Assembly (NCBI GenBank): GCA_030427585.1
Contig: JAUIBW010000019.1
Span: forward strand, 1 to 64,000
DNA length: 64,000 nucleotides
Source of the DNA: Bacteroidia bacterium
GTDB lineage: Bacteria > Bacteroidota > Bacteroidia > Flavobacteriales > Flavobacteriaceae
Direction: 5' to 3'
Shown here: piece by piece, positions 1 to 7,955 of the stretch
How positions within the stretch are numbered: the first letter of the stretch is position 1
Layout: the number at the start of each line of letters is the position of its first letter
Program-made: the position numbers and the translations under genes
Notes under the pieces: generated by a model
Seen by the model: the letters and a program-made list of their open reading frames with translations, nothing else
What the model was told of the DNA's origin: nothing
Databases searched by the model: none

Positions 1-27
1 AAACTATGGAAGAATTATTATGTGAAA

Positions 28-58
28 AATCCTATTATTGTAAACCAATAATAGGATT
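28..58. repeat. 13-bp perfect inverted repeat
   Basis: The arms at 28-40 and 46-58 (AATCCTATTATTG and its reverse complement) are separated by the 5-base loop taaac. The minus-strand reading is followed by a short T-run, so it could terminate a minus-strand transcript. No U-tract follows on the plus strand. The function is not known. Confidence 0.6.
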
Positions 59-142
59 AAATAGTAACAGTAAACATATATCAGGATTTAAATAAAAACT
101 GTAAACTTTTTTTAGGACGATACATAGCTATGGTCCTGGTTA

Positions 143-284
143 GGGGTACTTCGATTAGAGGGGTGGGGTACTTCAATCAGAAGCAGCACTTGTGTTCAAC
201 AGAGGTGCTACCTCTGTTTTACATAGGATTGGCCTGTGTTTGTACAGGGGGAGGGGTACTTCTGTAGTAGGGGGAGGGTACTTT
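143..284. repeat. Four G-rich GGGGTACTTC-type repeats
   Basis: GGGGTACTTC occurs at 143-152, 165-174 and 253-262, with a close variant (GGGTACTTT) at 276-284. Between 247 and 278 four runs of three to five G occur on one strand, with one-base linkers inside each pair and a 13-base loop between pairs. This is compatible with an intramolecular G-quadruplex. Such G-runs stand out in this AT-rich sequence. The function is not recognised. Confidence 0.55.
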
Positions 285-484
285 GTAAGTACCTTCTGTA
301 TACCTTTTTTTAGTTTTAGAAAATGAAATTTTTACCCGATACTATCATAAACCAAAGTGTGTATCTAAGACTGTGATAGGTGTCGCTAAAGCTTGGTTAG
401 GTTATAGAAAATAAAAAACATTAAAGTGTAGAATGGTTAGGAGTTAATAATTTTATATAAACCAACAGTATACCTTATAAAAAA

Positions 485-516
485 CAAAAGCGAGATCAAA
501 ATTACCTCGCTTTTTT
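485..516. terminator. Terminator-like hairpin, possibly bidirectional
   Basis: AAAAGCGAG and CTCGCTTTTTT form a GC-centred stem around an 11-base loop, followed by a T-run on the plus strand and preceded by an A-run. It would work as an intrinsic terminator. No gene is visible directly on either side, so what it terminates is unclear; an unseen small RNA or the gene left of the window are possibilities. Confidence 0.55.
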
Positions 517-985
517 ACATTTTATGTACCGGTCCTGATGAGAATGGTACGATCCTATATCTTCTCATGGCTTATCTGTGTATTGCATAACTAGAAGACG
601 CAGGTAGTTGTTTTATAAAATTAATAAATGGTTTAAAGTTTAATCCGAATTTAATGTATAATGTTTTCATGTTTTTATCATTTTTAAATTAGTAATACAT
701 CTTTGGATATAGTATAAACAATTGCCGTGCCAAAAAAACAAAAACTCTGTAAAGTAAAGAATAACAAGGGGTTGTGGGTGTTGGTGTTTTGAAGGTGGGC
801 CAATAATACGATTGGATACCGGATTTTTTGTAAAGGATTCATAGCAATCTTACTACAACTACATTTGAAAATGTGGTGAAACGATATTTCGCAATGATTT
901 CAGGGGATAATAGATTTTCAATTGCGTAATGTGGGTTTAAACTAAAAAATGACAATTATTAATTTTAAAAGGTATATAGTTTAGT

Positions 986-993
986 TATATTTG
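986..993 (+). promoter_or_regulatory. Bacteroidota -7 promoter element (TATATTTG)
   Basis: TATATTTG matches the TAnnTTTG consensus read by the Bacteroidota primary sigma factor. No clear TTG -33 box is visible 17-23 bases upstream. Its position excludes the upstream TTG codon at 991 as a start, because that codon overlaps the promoter. It supports ATG 1018 as the start of the next gene. Confidence 0.6.
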
Positions 994-1017
994 CGGCAAA
1001 TTAAACAAAAGTATACA

Positions 1018-1449
1018 ATGTCAATATCTGATTTATTTGATAGCGGATTTCAGAAAAGAAACCAGGACCATTTTGCAGCAATTGTAAGAGTAGCGATGAG
1101 TGATGGAGTGATTACCGACGAAGAGAAGGCTTTTTTGGATAGGTTAGCCAGAAAACTGGAAATTTCTGAAAATGACTTTAAAGAGATTTTAAAAGATTAT
1201 AATACACACCCTATAAATCCACCTACAAGCTATGATAATAGATTGGAAAGACTCTATGATTTAGCTAGAATGGTATATGCAGATCATATTAAAGGAAAGG
1301 ATCAGGTAGTTTTATTAGAAAAGTTGAGTATCGGTTTAGGGTTTAATCCTGAAAATGCAAAATATGTTGTAGATAAAGCATTAGATCTTGTAGATCAAGG
1401 TGTGGATGGAGATACTTTTTCAGATGAGATTAAAAATATGAATAGGTAA
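1018..1449 (+). CDS. TerB-like (tellurite resistance TerB fold) protein
   Basis: A 143-residue soluble helical protein. The segment with AMSDGVITDEEKAFL in the first third matches the acidic helix-turn-helix signature of the TerB-like fold, in which Asp and Glu residues are thought to bind metal. A second similar half follows (LARMVYADH onward). The family is widespread, and stand-alone TerB-like proteins in Bacteroidota have no established role; there is no ter operon here. The start is set at ATG 1018 (MSISDLFDSGF); the in-frame upstream TTG lies inside the promoter element. The gene is monocistronic and ends at a strong hairpin shared with the convergent kinase gene. Confidence 0.75.
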   Translation: MSISDLFDSGFQKRNQDHFAAIVRVAMSDGVITDEEKAFLDRLARKLEISENDFKEILKDYNTHPINPPTSYDNRLERLYDLARMVYADHIKGKDQVVLLEKLSIGLGFNPENAKYVVDKALDLVDQGVDGDTFSDEIKNMNR

Positions 1450-1470
1450 AATGATTTATTTTAAATCATA

Positions 1471-1500
1471 AAAAAGGCAGCTTAATTAGCTGCCTTTTTT
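1471..1500. terminator. Bidirectional terminator between convergent genes
   Basis: AAAAAGGCAGCT and AGCTGCCTTTTTT form a strong stem with A- and T-runs on the two sides. It ends the TerB-like gene on the plus strand. It also covers the stop codon end of the histidine kinase gene on the minus strand. Confidence 0.85.
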
Positions 1501-3023
1501 GCTATTTGTTTTGTAATTTTATAAATCAATTCTTCTTGCTCGAAGGGTTTGGCTATAAAGTCATTCATTCCGGATCGTATACATTTATCCCTGGCAGTAC
1601 CATTAGATTTGCCAGAAAAACCAATAATAGGTACTTCAGAAATAAACTTATCTCCATAATTATTTCGAATCATATGTGTAGCTTGATATCCATCGATTTT
1701 AGAAACGGTAAGATCCATTAAAATCAAATCATATTTGCGTCGCTCGATATAGTTAATTGCTTCTTCACCATTAATAGCAATGTCGACAAAAAAGTTGCCT
1801 TGTGAGATCAATACCTTCATAATTAGATATTGTGTTATTTCTTCATCTTCTACGACCAGAATTCTATATTTGGTTGCACTTTTTGGTAATTTATATTTTT
1901 TCTTTTTTCGTGCTGGTGACGTTTTTATGATTTCAAATTTAAATGGAAGTTTTATATTAAATGTGGTTCCTTTTTCTGGCTCACTGGTTACTTTTATTTC
2001 TCCATTTAAAAGATCTACCAGGTTTTTTACTATTGCTAGTCCAAGACCAGTCCCAGAAATTCGTTTGTCGAGATCAAAACGAGTAAATCGCTCAAAAAGA
2101 TAGGGGATGTTTTCTTCCATAATTCCAATCCCGGTATCTTCAATTTTAAAAGTAAGACTTAGTTTATTGGTACGCTGGTAATTTTTGGTTATCGAAAAAA
2201 TCACTTTTCCTTCTTCAGTAAATTTAAAAGCATTAATTAGGATATTATTTAAAATCTGATATATCCTGGTTCTGTCTCCGATAAGATATTCCTGGATACC
2301 AGGATCTATATTGGTCTCAAAAGTAATTTGCTTTTCTTCGGCTACCTTAGCATAGGATTCACGAAACCCATCTATCAAATTGTGAAAAGCAAAACGTTCT
2401 TCAACAATTTTTAGTGTTCCTGATTCTATTTTAGATAGATCAATCATATCGTCTATAAGAGCATTAAGATGCAGACTTTCTCTTTTTATAATTCTGGCAA
2501 GTTCTTCTTGTTCGAAGGTTAATTTGGTTTTTTCTAGGACTTCTACAAATCCTAATATACTTGTGAGAGGCGTTCTTATCTCATGATTGATATTAGCAAT
2601 AAAACTATTCTTAAATTCTTCTTTTTCCAGAAGATATTTGTTCTTAAGTTCGAGTTCTTTGGCTAATAAAATGGATTCATTTTTTTGTTGTGCTATTTGA
2701 TTCAGGTCTTTATATTTTCCTGTATAATCAAAAAGAATAATTATAATTTCTTCTTTTTCAAGAGTAAATGTGATGTCGCAAATCTTTTCTGTTTTGCCAT
2801 CTTCCAAGTGAATACAAGGAAAGTTTAATGCTTTTTTACCAGAAGAAGTATTTTTTTCAAATTCCCGAAGGATTTCAAAAAAAGGATGAGCATCAAAAAT
2901 TAGTGTACCTTCTTTCCAATTAAAAAAAGTATGATCACTTTCTGTAATGATATTATCATAAGTAACATGAATGATTTGTACTTGAGGATTAAATTGCGAA
3001 TGGTTGTTTTGATGTTTCGTCAT
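1482..3023 (-). CDS. Hybrid histidine kinase with C-terminal receiver
   Basis: A cytoplasmic hybrid sensor kinase of 513 residues without membrane segments. Residues about 10-110 look like a PAS-type input domain and are followed by a short coiled coil. The HisKA box NHEIRTP carries the phospho-accepting His at 147. The HATPase has the N-box (NILINAFKF), DTGIGI and GTGLGLAI. A C-terminal receiver (ILVVEDEE, LILMDLTV with the acceptor Asp near 437, FIAKPF) completes a phosphorelay. No output domain is present, so the signal must pass to another protein. It is the last gene of a four-gene minus-strand cassette, two bases downstream of the Ras-like GTPase gene, and is probably co-transcribed with it. 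Linking the GTPase to this kinase functionally is inference from the tight spacing. Confidence 0.85.
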   Translation of the reverse strand: MTKHQNNHSQFNPQVQIIHVTYDNIITESDHTFFNWKEGTLIFDAHPFFEILREFEKNTSSGKKALNFPCIHLEDGKTEKICDITFTLEKEEIIIILFDYTGKYKDLNQIAQQKNESILLAKELELKNKYLLEKEEFKNSFIANINHEIRTPLTSILGFVEVLEKTKLTFEQEELARIIKRESLHLNALIDDMIDLSKIESGTLKIVEERFAFHNLIDGFRESYAKVAEEKQITFETNIDPGIQEYLIGDRTRIYQILNNILINAFKFTEEGKVIFSITKNYQRTNKLSLTFKIEDTGIGIMEENIPYLFERFTRFDLDKRISGTGLGLAIVKNLVDLLNGEIKVTSEPEKGTTFNIKLPFKFEIIKTSPARKKKKYKLPKSATKYRILVVEDEEITQYLIMKVLISQGNFFVDIAINGEEAINYIERRKYDLILMDLTVSKIDGYQATHMIRNNYGDKFISEVPIIGFSGKSNGTARDKCIRSGMNDFIAKPFEQEELIYKITKQIAKKAAN

Positions 3024-3025
3024 GC

Positions 3026-3520
3026 TTACCTTGTTATTTCTTCTGCCAAATCTAAAAAGAAACTCTCGACATTTTTATTTGTTTTAGCACTGGTTAGGTC
3101 ATCAAAAGGAATATTCTTTTCGGTAAGTTGACGTCTGATTTCTTTTTCATTAACCAGGTCGAGTTTATTACCTAATACTCTGGCGGGTACTTTGATGTAG
3201 TTTTCTTTAAGGTATTCTAGATCTTTGGTAAGCGTCGCGTATGTTTCTTCTCTGGTAAGATCAAAGACATAAATAAAAGCATGTGAACCAAGAAGATATG
3301 ATTTTCTGGTGTCTTCTATGCTAATAGAATGCCCTTCGGTATCCCAGATGATCATAGATAATTCTCTACCATCGGGTAGTTGTATCAATTTCTTTTTTAT
3401 TTGGACTCCAAGGGTTACCTTGTATTCTTCAGAAAATTCGTTATCCATAAAACGTCTGAATAGAGACGTTTTTCCGACACCAAAGTGCCCTAAAAGGACT
3501 ACTTTTTTAGACAATTTCAT
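3026..3520 (-). CDS. Ras-like small GTPase (MglA/Rab-like)
   Basis: A single-domain small GTPase of 164 residues. G1 is GHFGVGKTS, a switch I Thr lies in the KVTLG segment, G3 is WDTEGHS, G4 is NKLD and G5 is TSAKT. The residue matching the Ras catalytic Gln61 is His, and Ala59 is Glu. This suggests slow intrinsic hydrolysis or a partner-supplied residue, as in MglA/MglB systems. There is no C-terminal lipidation motif. I start it at ATG 3520 rather than the TTG two codons upstream; it overlaps the preceding gene by 14 bases, which suggests translational coupling. The neighbours (a longin/roadblock-like protein and a kinase) are the usual company of bacterial Ras-like GTPases. Confidence 0.85.
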   Translation of the reverse strand: MKLSKKVVLLGHFGVGKTSLFRRFMDNEFSEEYKVTLGVQIKKKLIQLPDGRELSMIIWDTEGHSISIEDTRKSYLLGSHAFIYVFDLTREETYATLTKDLEYLKENYIKVPARVLGNKLDLVNEKEIRRQLTEKNIPFDDLTSAKTNKNVESFFLDLAEEITR

Positions 3521-4331
3521 CTGCAAAATGTTTTTTTAATTTTTTAGTAAAAAGGGTACTGTTTTCTAAGTCTATGCTAGAAATATTATTTTTGGCAAAA
3601 TCTATAATCTGATCTTCCAGAACTTCTTTAAACATCATGGTATATGCTCCAGAAATTACAGCAGCTACATAATAAGAATAAAAATTTTGTATGTGTATAG
3701 TATACAATTCATACTCTATAAGTTCTAAATTTTGATTTCCTCCTTCAAAAGCATCTTCAACAAAACTTTTTATTGCCGTAAGCATTCCGGCAACCATCTC
3801 TTTATCTATGGTGCCTTCTGATAACGGGCTATAATCGGCAATTAGTATACCAGAGTTTTTTTCGATTACAAACATTTGGATTAGCCTTGGTTTTGCGTAA
3901 TCCGATATAGCAAGGTCACCCTCACTAACTCCTTGAACCTTGGCTTTGGTTCTACGAAACCAGTTTCTAAATGAAAATGCTTTTTTTGTTTTTCTGCTGA
4001 TATTTTCGCTCAATAATTTCATTTCATGAGCAATATATTTTTTGATCATTTTACCAATGATAGGAAATAGAGCTTCTACTACAGCATCTTGAGAGTTTTT
4101 AATTTCTTCTCGTAACGTTTCTGTAATAGTTGGCCCAAGAGTTTTAGGAATTTCCTGTACAAATTCATCTAATTTATCATCAATAATAGGATCAACTTTA
4201 TGAGAGAGTTCTTTTTTTTGATTGACAATTTTGGTTAGATCATCAACTTTTTGAGCAATGGAATCGGCAAATTCGTGTTCTTCTGTAAAAAGAAGTTCTT
4301 TAAGAATTTTAAGTTTATCCTGCTCTTCCAT
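3507..4331 (-). CDS. Longin/roadblock-like domain protein with coiled-coil N-terminus
   Basis: A 274-residue soluble protein. Residues 1-100 are predicted to be long amphipathic helices rich in Lys and Glu. A basic stretch (RKTKKAFSFRNWFRRTKAK) lies near 115-130. The C-terminal half (LIQMFVIEKNSGILIADYSP onward) has the alternating strand pattern of a longin/roadblock-type module; I recall the same block in Bacteroidota proteins annotated as OmpA-like cell envelope proteins, but there is no OmpA domain here. Roadblock-type proteins commonly act as GTPase activators or scaffolds, so a role as partner of the overlapping Ras-like GTPase is a reasonable inference. A profile search of the C-terminal half would test it. 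Confidence 0.6.
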   Translation of the reverse strand: MEEQDKLKILKELLFTEEHEFADSIAQKVDDLTKIVNQKKELSHKVDPIIDDKLDEFVQEIPKTLGPTITETLREEIKNSQDAVVEALFPIIGKMIKKYIAHEMKLLSENISRKTKKAFSFRNWFRRTKAKVQGVSEGDLAISDYAKPRLIQMFVIEKNSGILIADYSPLSEGTIDKEMVAGMLTAIKSFVEDAFEGGNQNLELIEYELYTIHIQNFYSYYVAAVISGAYTMMFKEVLEDQIIDFAKNNISSIDLENSTLFTKKLKKHFADEIV

Positions 4332-4349
4332 ACTTTTGGATAGATTGGA

Positions 4350-4703
4350 TTATTTTTGGTTGATTTTTTCACCTAGGTTGATAAGGAGATCTCCCAATGT
4401 TTTTTTATCAACTTTTTTGGCATCCAGCATATCAGTTTTGTCGGCTAAATTATCTTCTAATTCAGTGATTCTAATATTTATATCTGTGCTTAGATTGTCT
4501 ATTGCTTGATTTAGTTCTTTACGAGTATCATCGATAAAATCTTCAAGTTCTTTCTTTTTTGAAGCAATTTCTTTTTTTACTTTTTCAAACTCTGAGTTAT
4601 AAGCTGCAATATTTTCTCCAAAGATTAGATTCTTTATTGCTTCTATTTTTGAAGAAGGGTCATCAGCAACTTTTTCTTCAACAGCTTTATTTTCTTTAGC
4701 CAT
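4350..4703 (-). CDS. Small coiled-coil protein, first gene of the GTPase cassette
   Basis: A 117-residue hydrophilic protein, almost entirely helical with heptad-like spacing (residues about 15-95) and rich in Lys, Glu and Asp. It has no signal peptide or membrane segment. I do not recognise a family. It lies 18 bases upstream of the longin-like gene on the same strand, and its helical pattern resembles that protein's N-terminal part. It may be a paralogous or hetero-oligomeric coiled-coil partner. Its length and position suggest a scaffold subunit of the GTPase/kinase cassette, but this is inference. Confidence 0.55.
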   Translation of the reverse strand: MAKENKAVEEKVADDPSSKIEAIKNLIFGENIAAYNSEFEKVKKEIASKKKELEDFIDDTRKELNQAIDNLSTDINIRITELEDNLADKTDMLDAKKVDKKTLGDLLINLGEKINQK

Positions 4704-4943
4704 TTTAATCGGTTTATTAGATTCTTAATTATGAACTTACGTAAAATTAACATAAAAACGTTAAAAAATCCGCTATAATGGTGATAATGTTAATTTTCTC
4801 AATTCAAAATCTTATTCTTTTAAAAAGATTGTGTTTGTACGTTTTATTTTTAAGTTTTGGGTGAGGATATACCGAATTTATGAAAAACAAATATTCGATA
4901 TACAAGGATAGTAAAAAATTAGGTTATTTTGATCTGTTTAGAG

Positions 4944-5942
4944 TTATTTCATAAATGACTCTACTTTTTCGACCATATTTTTACTGCCACAAATAAAAGG
5001 AGTACGCTCATGTAGTTGAGTTGGCTTGATGTCCATAATTCGTCTGTATCCATCACTAGCTTTACCTCCTGCCTGTTCTGTAATAAAGGCCATAGGGTTA
5101 CACTCATATAAAAGGCGAAGTTTTCCATTAGGAGATTTTGAAGTACTTGGGTACATGTAAACTCCTCCTTTTATCATATTACGATGAATATCACTTACCA
5201 AAGAGCCAATATATCGAGAAGTATATGGGCGATCCTCTTTTTCTTCCTGGCAATATTTAATATAATCTTTAATCCCTTGTGGAAAATGTATATAATTTCC
5301 TTCATTTACCGAGTATATATTACCGTTTTCTGGAAATTTCATATTGGGATGTGATAAGTAGTACGTTCCTAATGCAGGGTTTAATGTAAAACCATTAACA
5401 CCATGCCCTGTAGTATATACAAGCATTGTAGAGGTTCCGTAAATGATATATCCTGCTGCCACTTGTAAATTACCAGGTTGTAAAAAGTCATCCAGAGTTA
5501 CAGGAGTTCCGGTAGGAGTTATCCTACGATAGATAGAAAAAATAGTTCCTACAGAAACATTAACGTCTATATTAGAACTTCCATCCAAAGGGTCCATAAG
5601 CACCACATAATTATTGCGGTGGTCGTTTTTTTGCCCTTTTATAGTAATGAATTCATCATTTTCTTCAGAAGCAATTCCGCATACAATTTCTCTATTTGTT
5701 AGTGTATTGATAAAGGTTTCATTAGCTAATACATCTAGCTTTTGCTGATCTTCACCTTGTATGTTGGTTTCTCCTGCAGCTCCTGTTATATCTACTAACC
5801 CTGCTTTGTTTACCTCGTGATTCACCATTTTTGCCGCTAATCGAATAGAGTTGATCAAACGAGAAAGTTCTCCACTAGCATATGGGAAATCTTTTTGGTT
5901 TTCTATGATAAATTCTCCTAGGGTTTGATTTCTTCTTGTCAT
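4944..5942 (-). CDS. fbp: Fructose-1,6-bisphosphatase class I
   Basis: Hydrolyses fructose 1,6-bisphosphate to fructose 6-phosphate in gluconeogenesis. At 332 residues it has the usual class I length. Clear family signatures are [18 protein letters not shown] near the N-terminus, the metal-binding acidic motif [19 protein letters not shown], the SEEND segment and the C-terminal GGKASDG. It is transcribed alone from a promoter with TACTTTTG just upstream. The start ATG 5942 ([10 protein letters not shown]) fits the family. Confidence 0.97.
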   Translation of the reverse strand: MTRRNQTLGEFIIENQKDFPYASGELSRLINSIRLAAKMVNHEVNKAGLVDITGAAGETNIQGEDQQKLDVLANETFINTLTNREIVCGIASEENDEFITIKGQKNDHRNNYVVLMDPLDGSSNIDVNVSVGTIFSIYRRITPTGTPVTLDDFLQPGNLQVAAGYIIYGTSTMLVYTTGHGVNGFTLNPALGTYYLSHPNMKFPENGNIYSVNEGNYIHFPQGIKDYIKYCQEEKEDRPYTSRYIGSLVSDIHRNMIKGGVYMYPSTSKSPNGKLRLLYECNPMAFITEQAGGKASDGYRRIMDIKPTQLHERTPFICGSKNMVEKVESFMK

Positions 5943-5965
5943 TTATGGTGAATTTTTAGTTGCTG

Positions 5966-5973
5966 CAAAAGTA
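5966..5973 (-). promoter_or_regulatory. Promoter -7 element of fbp (TACTTTTG)
   Basis: On the minus strand TACTTTTG fits TAnnTTTG and lies about 23 bases upstream of the fbp start codon. A -33 TTG is not obvious. Confidence 0.5.
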
Positions 5974-6071
5974 TTATTTTTTAAGTAACTATAACGTTTT
6001 CGGAGGCTTTAATTATTAAACGTCATTAAGAAATGTAAAAATATATAATGTGGTCGCATAACATTAGAAAA

Positions 6072-6105
6072 TTGTCTGATTTCTAGTTCATATTTTATAG
6101 TTTTG
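6072..6105 (+). promoter_or_regulatory. Promoter of the SSAT-like GNAT gene
   Basis: TTG at 6072-6074, a 23-base spacer, and TAGTTTTG at 6098-6105 match the Bacteroidota TTG/TAnnTTTG promoter. The leader before ATG 6119 would be short. Confidence 0.5.
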
Positions 6106-6118
6106 ATAAACTTTTTTT

Positions 6119-6598
6119 ATGAATTATGTGATTAGAGATGCCAGAGAGGAAGATATGACTCAAGTACTGGGTTTAATCCAGGAACTGGCAATTTTTGAAA
6201 AAGAACCTGATGCAGTAGAAATAACTGTTGAAGAGCTTATACGTGAAGGTTTTGGAGATCATCCACTTTTTCATTGTTTTGTGGCCGAGGTAAAGGATGA
6301 AATAGTAGGAATAGCCCTGGTGTATTATCGGTTTTCTACCTGGCAGGGACGTTCTGTTCATTTAGAAGACCTTATTGTTAAAGAATCTATGAGAGGAACT
6401 GGTTTGGGTAGTGCATTATACAAAGAAGTATTAAAATATGCTCAATCAAAAGGAGTACGAAGAGTAGAGTGGGTTGTTTTGGATTGGAATACTGCTGCTA
6501 TTGATTTTTATGAAAAAAGCGGTGCAAAGCTTTTAAAAGATTGGTATCTGGTTCAAATGGATCAGGATGGGGTTAATAAATTCGTATCAAAATCATAA
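6119..6598 (+). CDS. GNAT N-acetyltransferase, spermidine/diamine acetyltransferase-like
   Basis: A 159-residue single GNAT domain. Sequence order and motifs resemble the SSAT/diamine acetyltransferase branch: RDAREEDMTQVLGLIQELAI at the N-terminus, LEDLIVKESMRGTGLGSAL as the acetyl-CoA binding motif A, and WNTAAIDFYEKSGA as motif B. It would transfer an acetyl group from acetyl-CoA to a small amine; polyamine specificity is inferred from overall similarity only. It lies between divergent fbp and the co-directional aspartate kinase gene, 50 bases away, an arrangement I associate with many Flavobacteriaceae. Confidence 0.85.
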   Translation: MNYVIRDAREEDMTQVLGLIQELAIFEKEPDAVEITVEELIREGFGDHPLFHCFVAEVKDEIVGIALVYYRFSTWQGRSVHLEDLIVKESMRGTGLGSALYKEVLKYAQSKGVRRVEWVVLDWNTAAIDFYEKSGAKLLKDWYLVQMDQDGVNKFVSKS

Positions 6599-6648
6599 TG
6601 CTTTCAATTTAACATTATCTAATTTAATGGTAAAAAAACACTTGGTTA

Positions 6649-7902
6649 ATGAGAGTTTTTAAATTCGGAGGAGCATCTGTAAAAGATGCTAAGGGAGTAA
6701 AAAATGTACTTAATGTACTTGAGAAAACAGGATTTTCTAATCTTATTATTGTTATTTCTGCAATGGGTAAAACCACCAATGCATTAGAACGTATTGTCGA
6801 ATTATACGTTAAGAATAGCAAGGAACTTAACATATCACTTCGGGATCTCGAGGTATATCATAACGAAATTCTGGAAACACTTTTTGAAAACGAACAACAC
6901 CCTGTTTTTAAAAAAATTGAAGGACTTTTATTAGATATGCAAACCATACTAAATAGAAATAAATCAACTCAATATGATTATGTCTATGATCAAATAGTAC
7001 CTTATGGAGAGTTAATTTCTACTACTATTGTAAGTGAATATCTAAATCACAAAGGGTATCAAAATACGTGGTTAGATGCACGAGATTTTATTAAAACAGA
7101 TACAGCCTATAGAGATGCCGAAGTAGATTGGCAAACTACTCAACATCTGATACTCGACAAGGTTAATAAAAATAGCCTTAGTATTACCCAGGGGTTTATT
7201 GGATCTGATACGAATAATTTTACTACAACTTTGGGGAGGGAGGGGAGTGATTATACTGCCGGGATTTTGGCGTATTGTTTAAATGCAGATAGTGTAAGTA
7301 TCTGGAAAGATGTACCTGGTGTTCTTAATGCAGACCCCAGAGTGTTTGATCAAACTCAACTACTATCTCATATTTCTTATGAAGAAGCTATAGAACTTGC
7401 GTTTTATGGAGCATCTGTGATTCATCCAAAAACAATTCAGCCTTTACAGCGTAAAGAAATACCATTATATGTTAAATCGTTTCTTAATCCTGTCGATCAA
7501 GGGACCTCTGTAAAGAAAGGTCAACCATTAGATCCTCATTTACCTTGTTATATCGTAAAGAGAAATCAGATTTTGGTCTCACTTTCTTCTTTAGATTTCT
7601 CATTTATCGTCGAAAATAATATTAGTGAAATCTTTAGTCTTTTTCATCAGTATCATATAAAAGTAGGCCTAATTCAGAATTCTGCAATTAGTTTTTCAGT
7701 ATGCCTTGATGATAAGTTTGCTCATTTTGAAAAACTTTTAGGGAAACTTAAAGCAAAATTTAGGGTTACTTACAACACGAATGTATCTTTATTTACGATT
7801 AGACACTTTACAAATGAAGCTATTACCTCTTTAGAAAAAAATAAAGATATTTTACTAAAGCAAATAACCAGAGAGACTTATCAAATGGTATCAAGAGATT
7901 AG
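6649..7902 (+). CDS. lysC: Aspartate kinase
   Basis: Phosphorylates aspartate, the first step of the lysine, threonine and methionine pathway. The N-terminal amino-acid kinase domain shows KFGGASVKDA, the acidic region around TLGREGSDYTA, and the nucleotide-binding segment SIWKDVPGVLNADPRVF. After about residue 300 the sequence is weakly ACT-like, as in short Bacteroidota aspartokinases (417 residues). This suggests reduced or altered feedback regulation, but I cannot confirm ligand binding from the sequence. The start ATG 6649 gives MRVFKFGG, the standard family N-terminus. It follows the GNAT gene closely. Confidence 0.93.
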   Translation: MRVFKFGGASVKDAKGVKNVLNVLEKTGFSNLIIVISAMGKTTNALERIVELYVKNSKELNISLRDLEVYHNEILETLFENEQHPVFKKIEGLLLDMQTILNRNKSTQYDYVYDQIVPYGELISTTIVSEYLNHKGYQNTWLDARDFIKTDTAYRDAEVDWQTTQHLILDKVNKNSLSITQGFIGSDTNNFTTTLGREGSDYTAGILAYCLNADSVSIWKDVPGVLNADPRVFDQTQLLSHISYEEAIELAFYGASVIHPKTIQPLQRKEIPLYVKSFLNPVDQGTSVKKGQPLDPHLPCYIVKRNQILVSLSSLDFSFIVENNISEIFSLFHQYHIKVGLIQNSAISFSVCLDDKFAHFEKLLGKLKAKFRVTYNTNVSLFTIRHFTNEAITSLEKNKDILLKQITRETYQMVSRD

Positions 7903-7925
7903 TGATATCAATTCAGGGATTTTGC

Positions 7926-7933
7926 TATATTTG
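7926..7933 (+). promoter_or_regulatory. Promoter -7 element (TATATTTG) of the acyltransferase gene
   Basis: TATATTTG matches the TAnnTTTG consensus and lies 22 bases upstream of ATG 7956. It indicates independent transcription from lysC. Confidence 0.55.
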
Positions 7934-7955
7934 CAGTTAGCGCAAATTGTATTTA

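Larger units (their letters stand above)
1..985. other. Gene-free left end of the window
   Basis: I see no convincing coding region here on either strand. What it holds is a 13-bp perfect inverted repeat at 28-58, a cluster of G-rich GGGGTACTTC repeats at 143-284, and a terminator-like hairpin at 485-516. The rest is AT-rich sequence with no recognisable gene remnant. The gene to the left is outside the window, so part of this may be its 3' flank. Confidence 0.6.

Noticed and set aside
534-560. CTGATGAG motif resembling a hammerhead ribozyme core
   Set aside because: The matching CGAAA segment and stem II are absent in the following bases, so no hammerhead can form.
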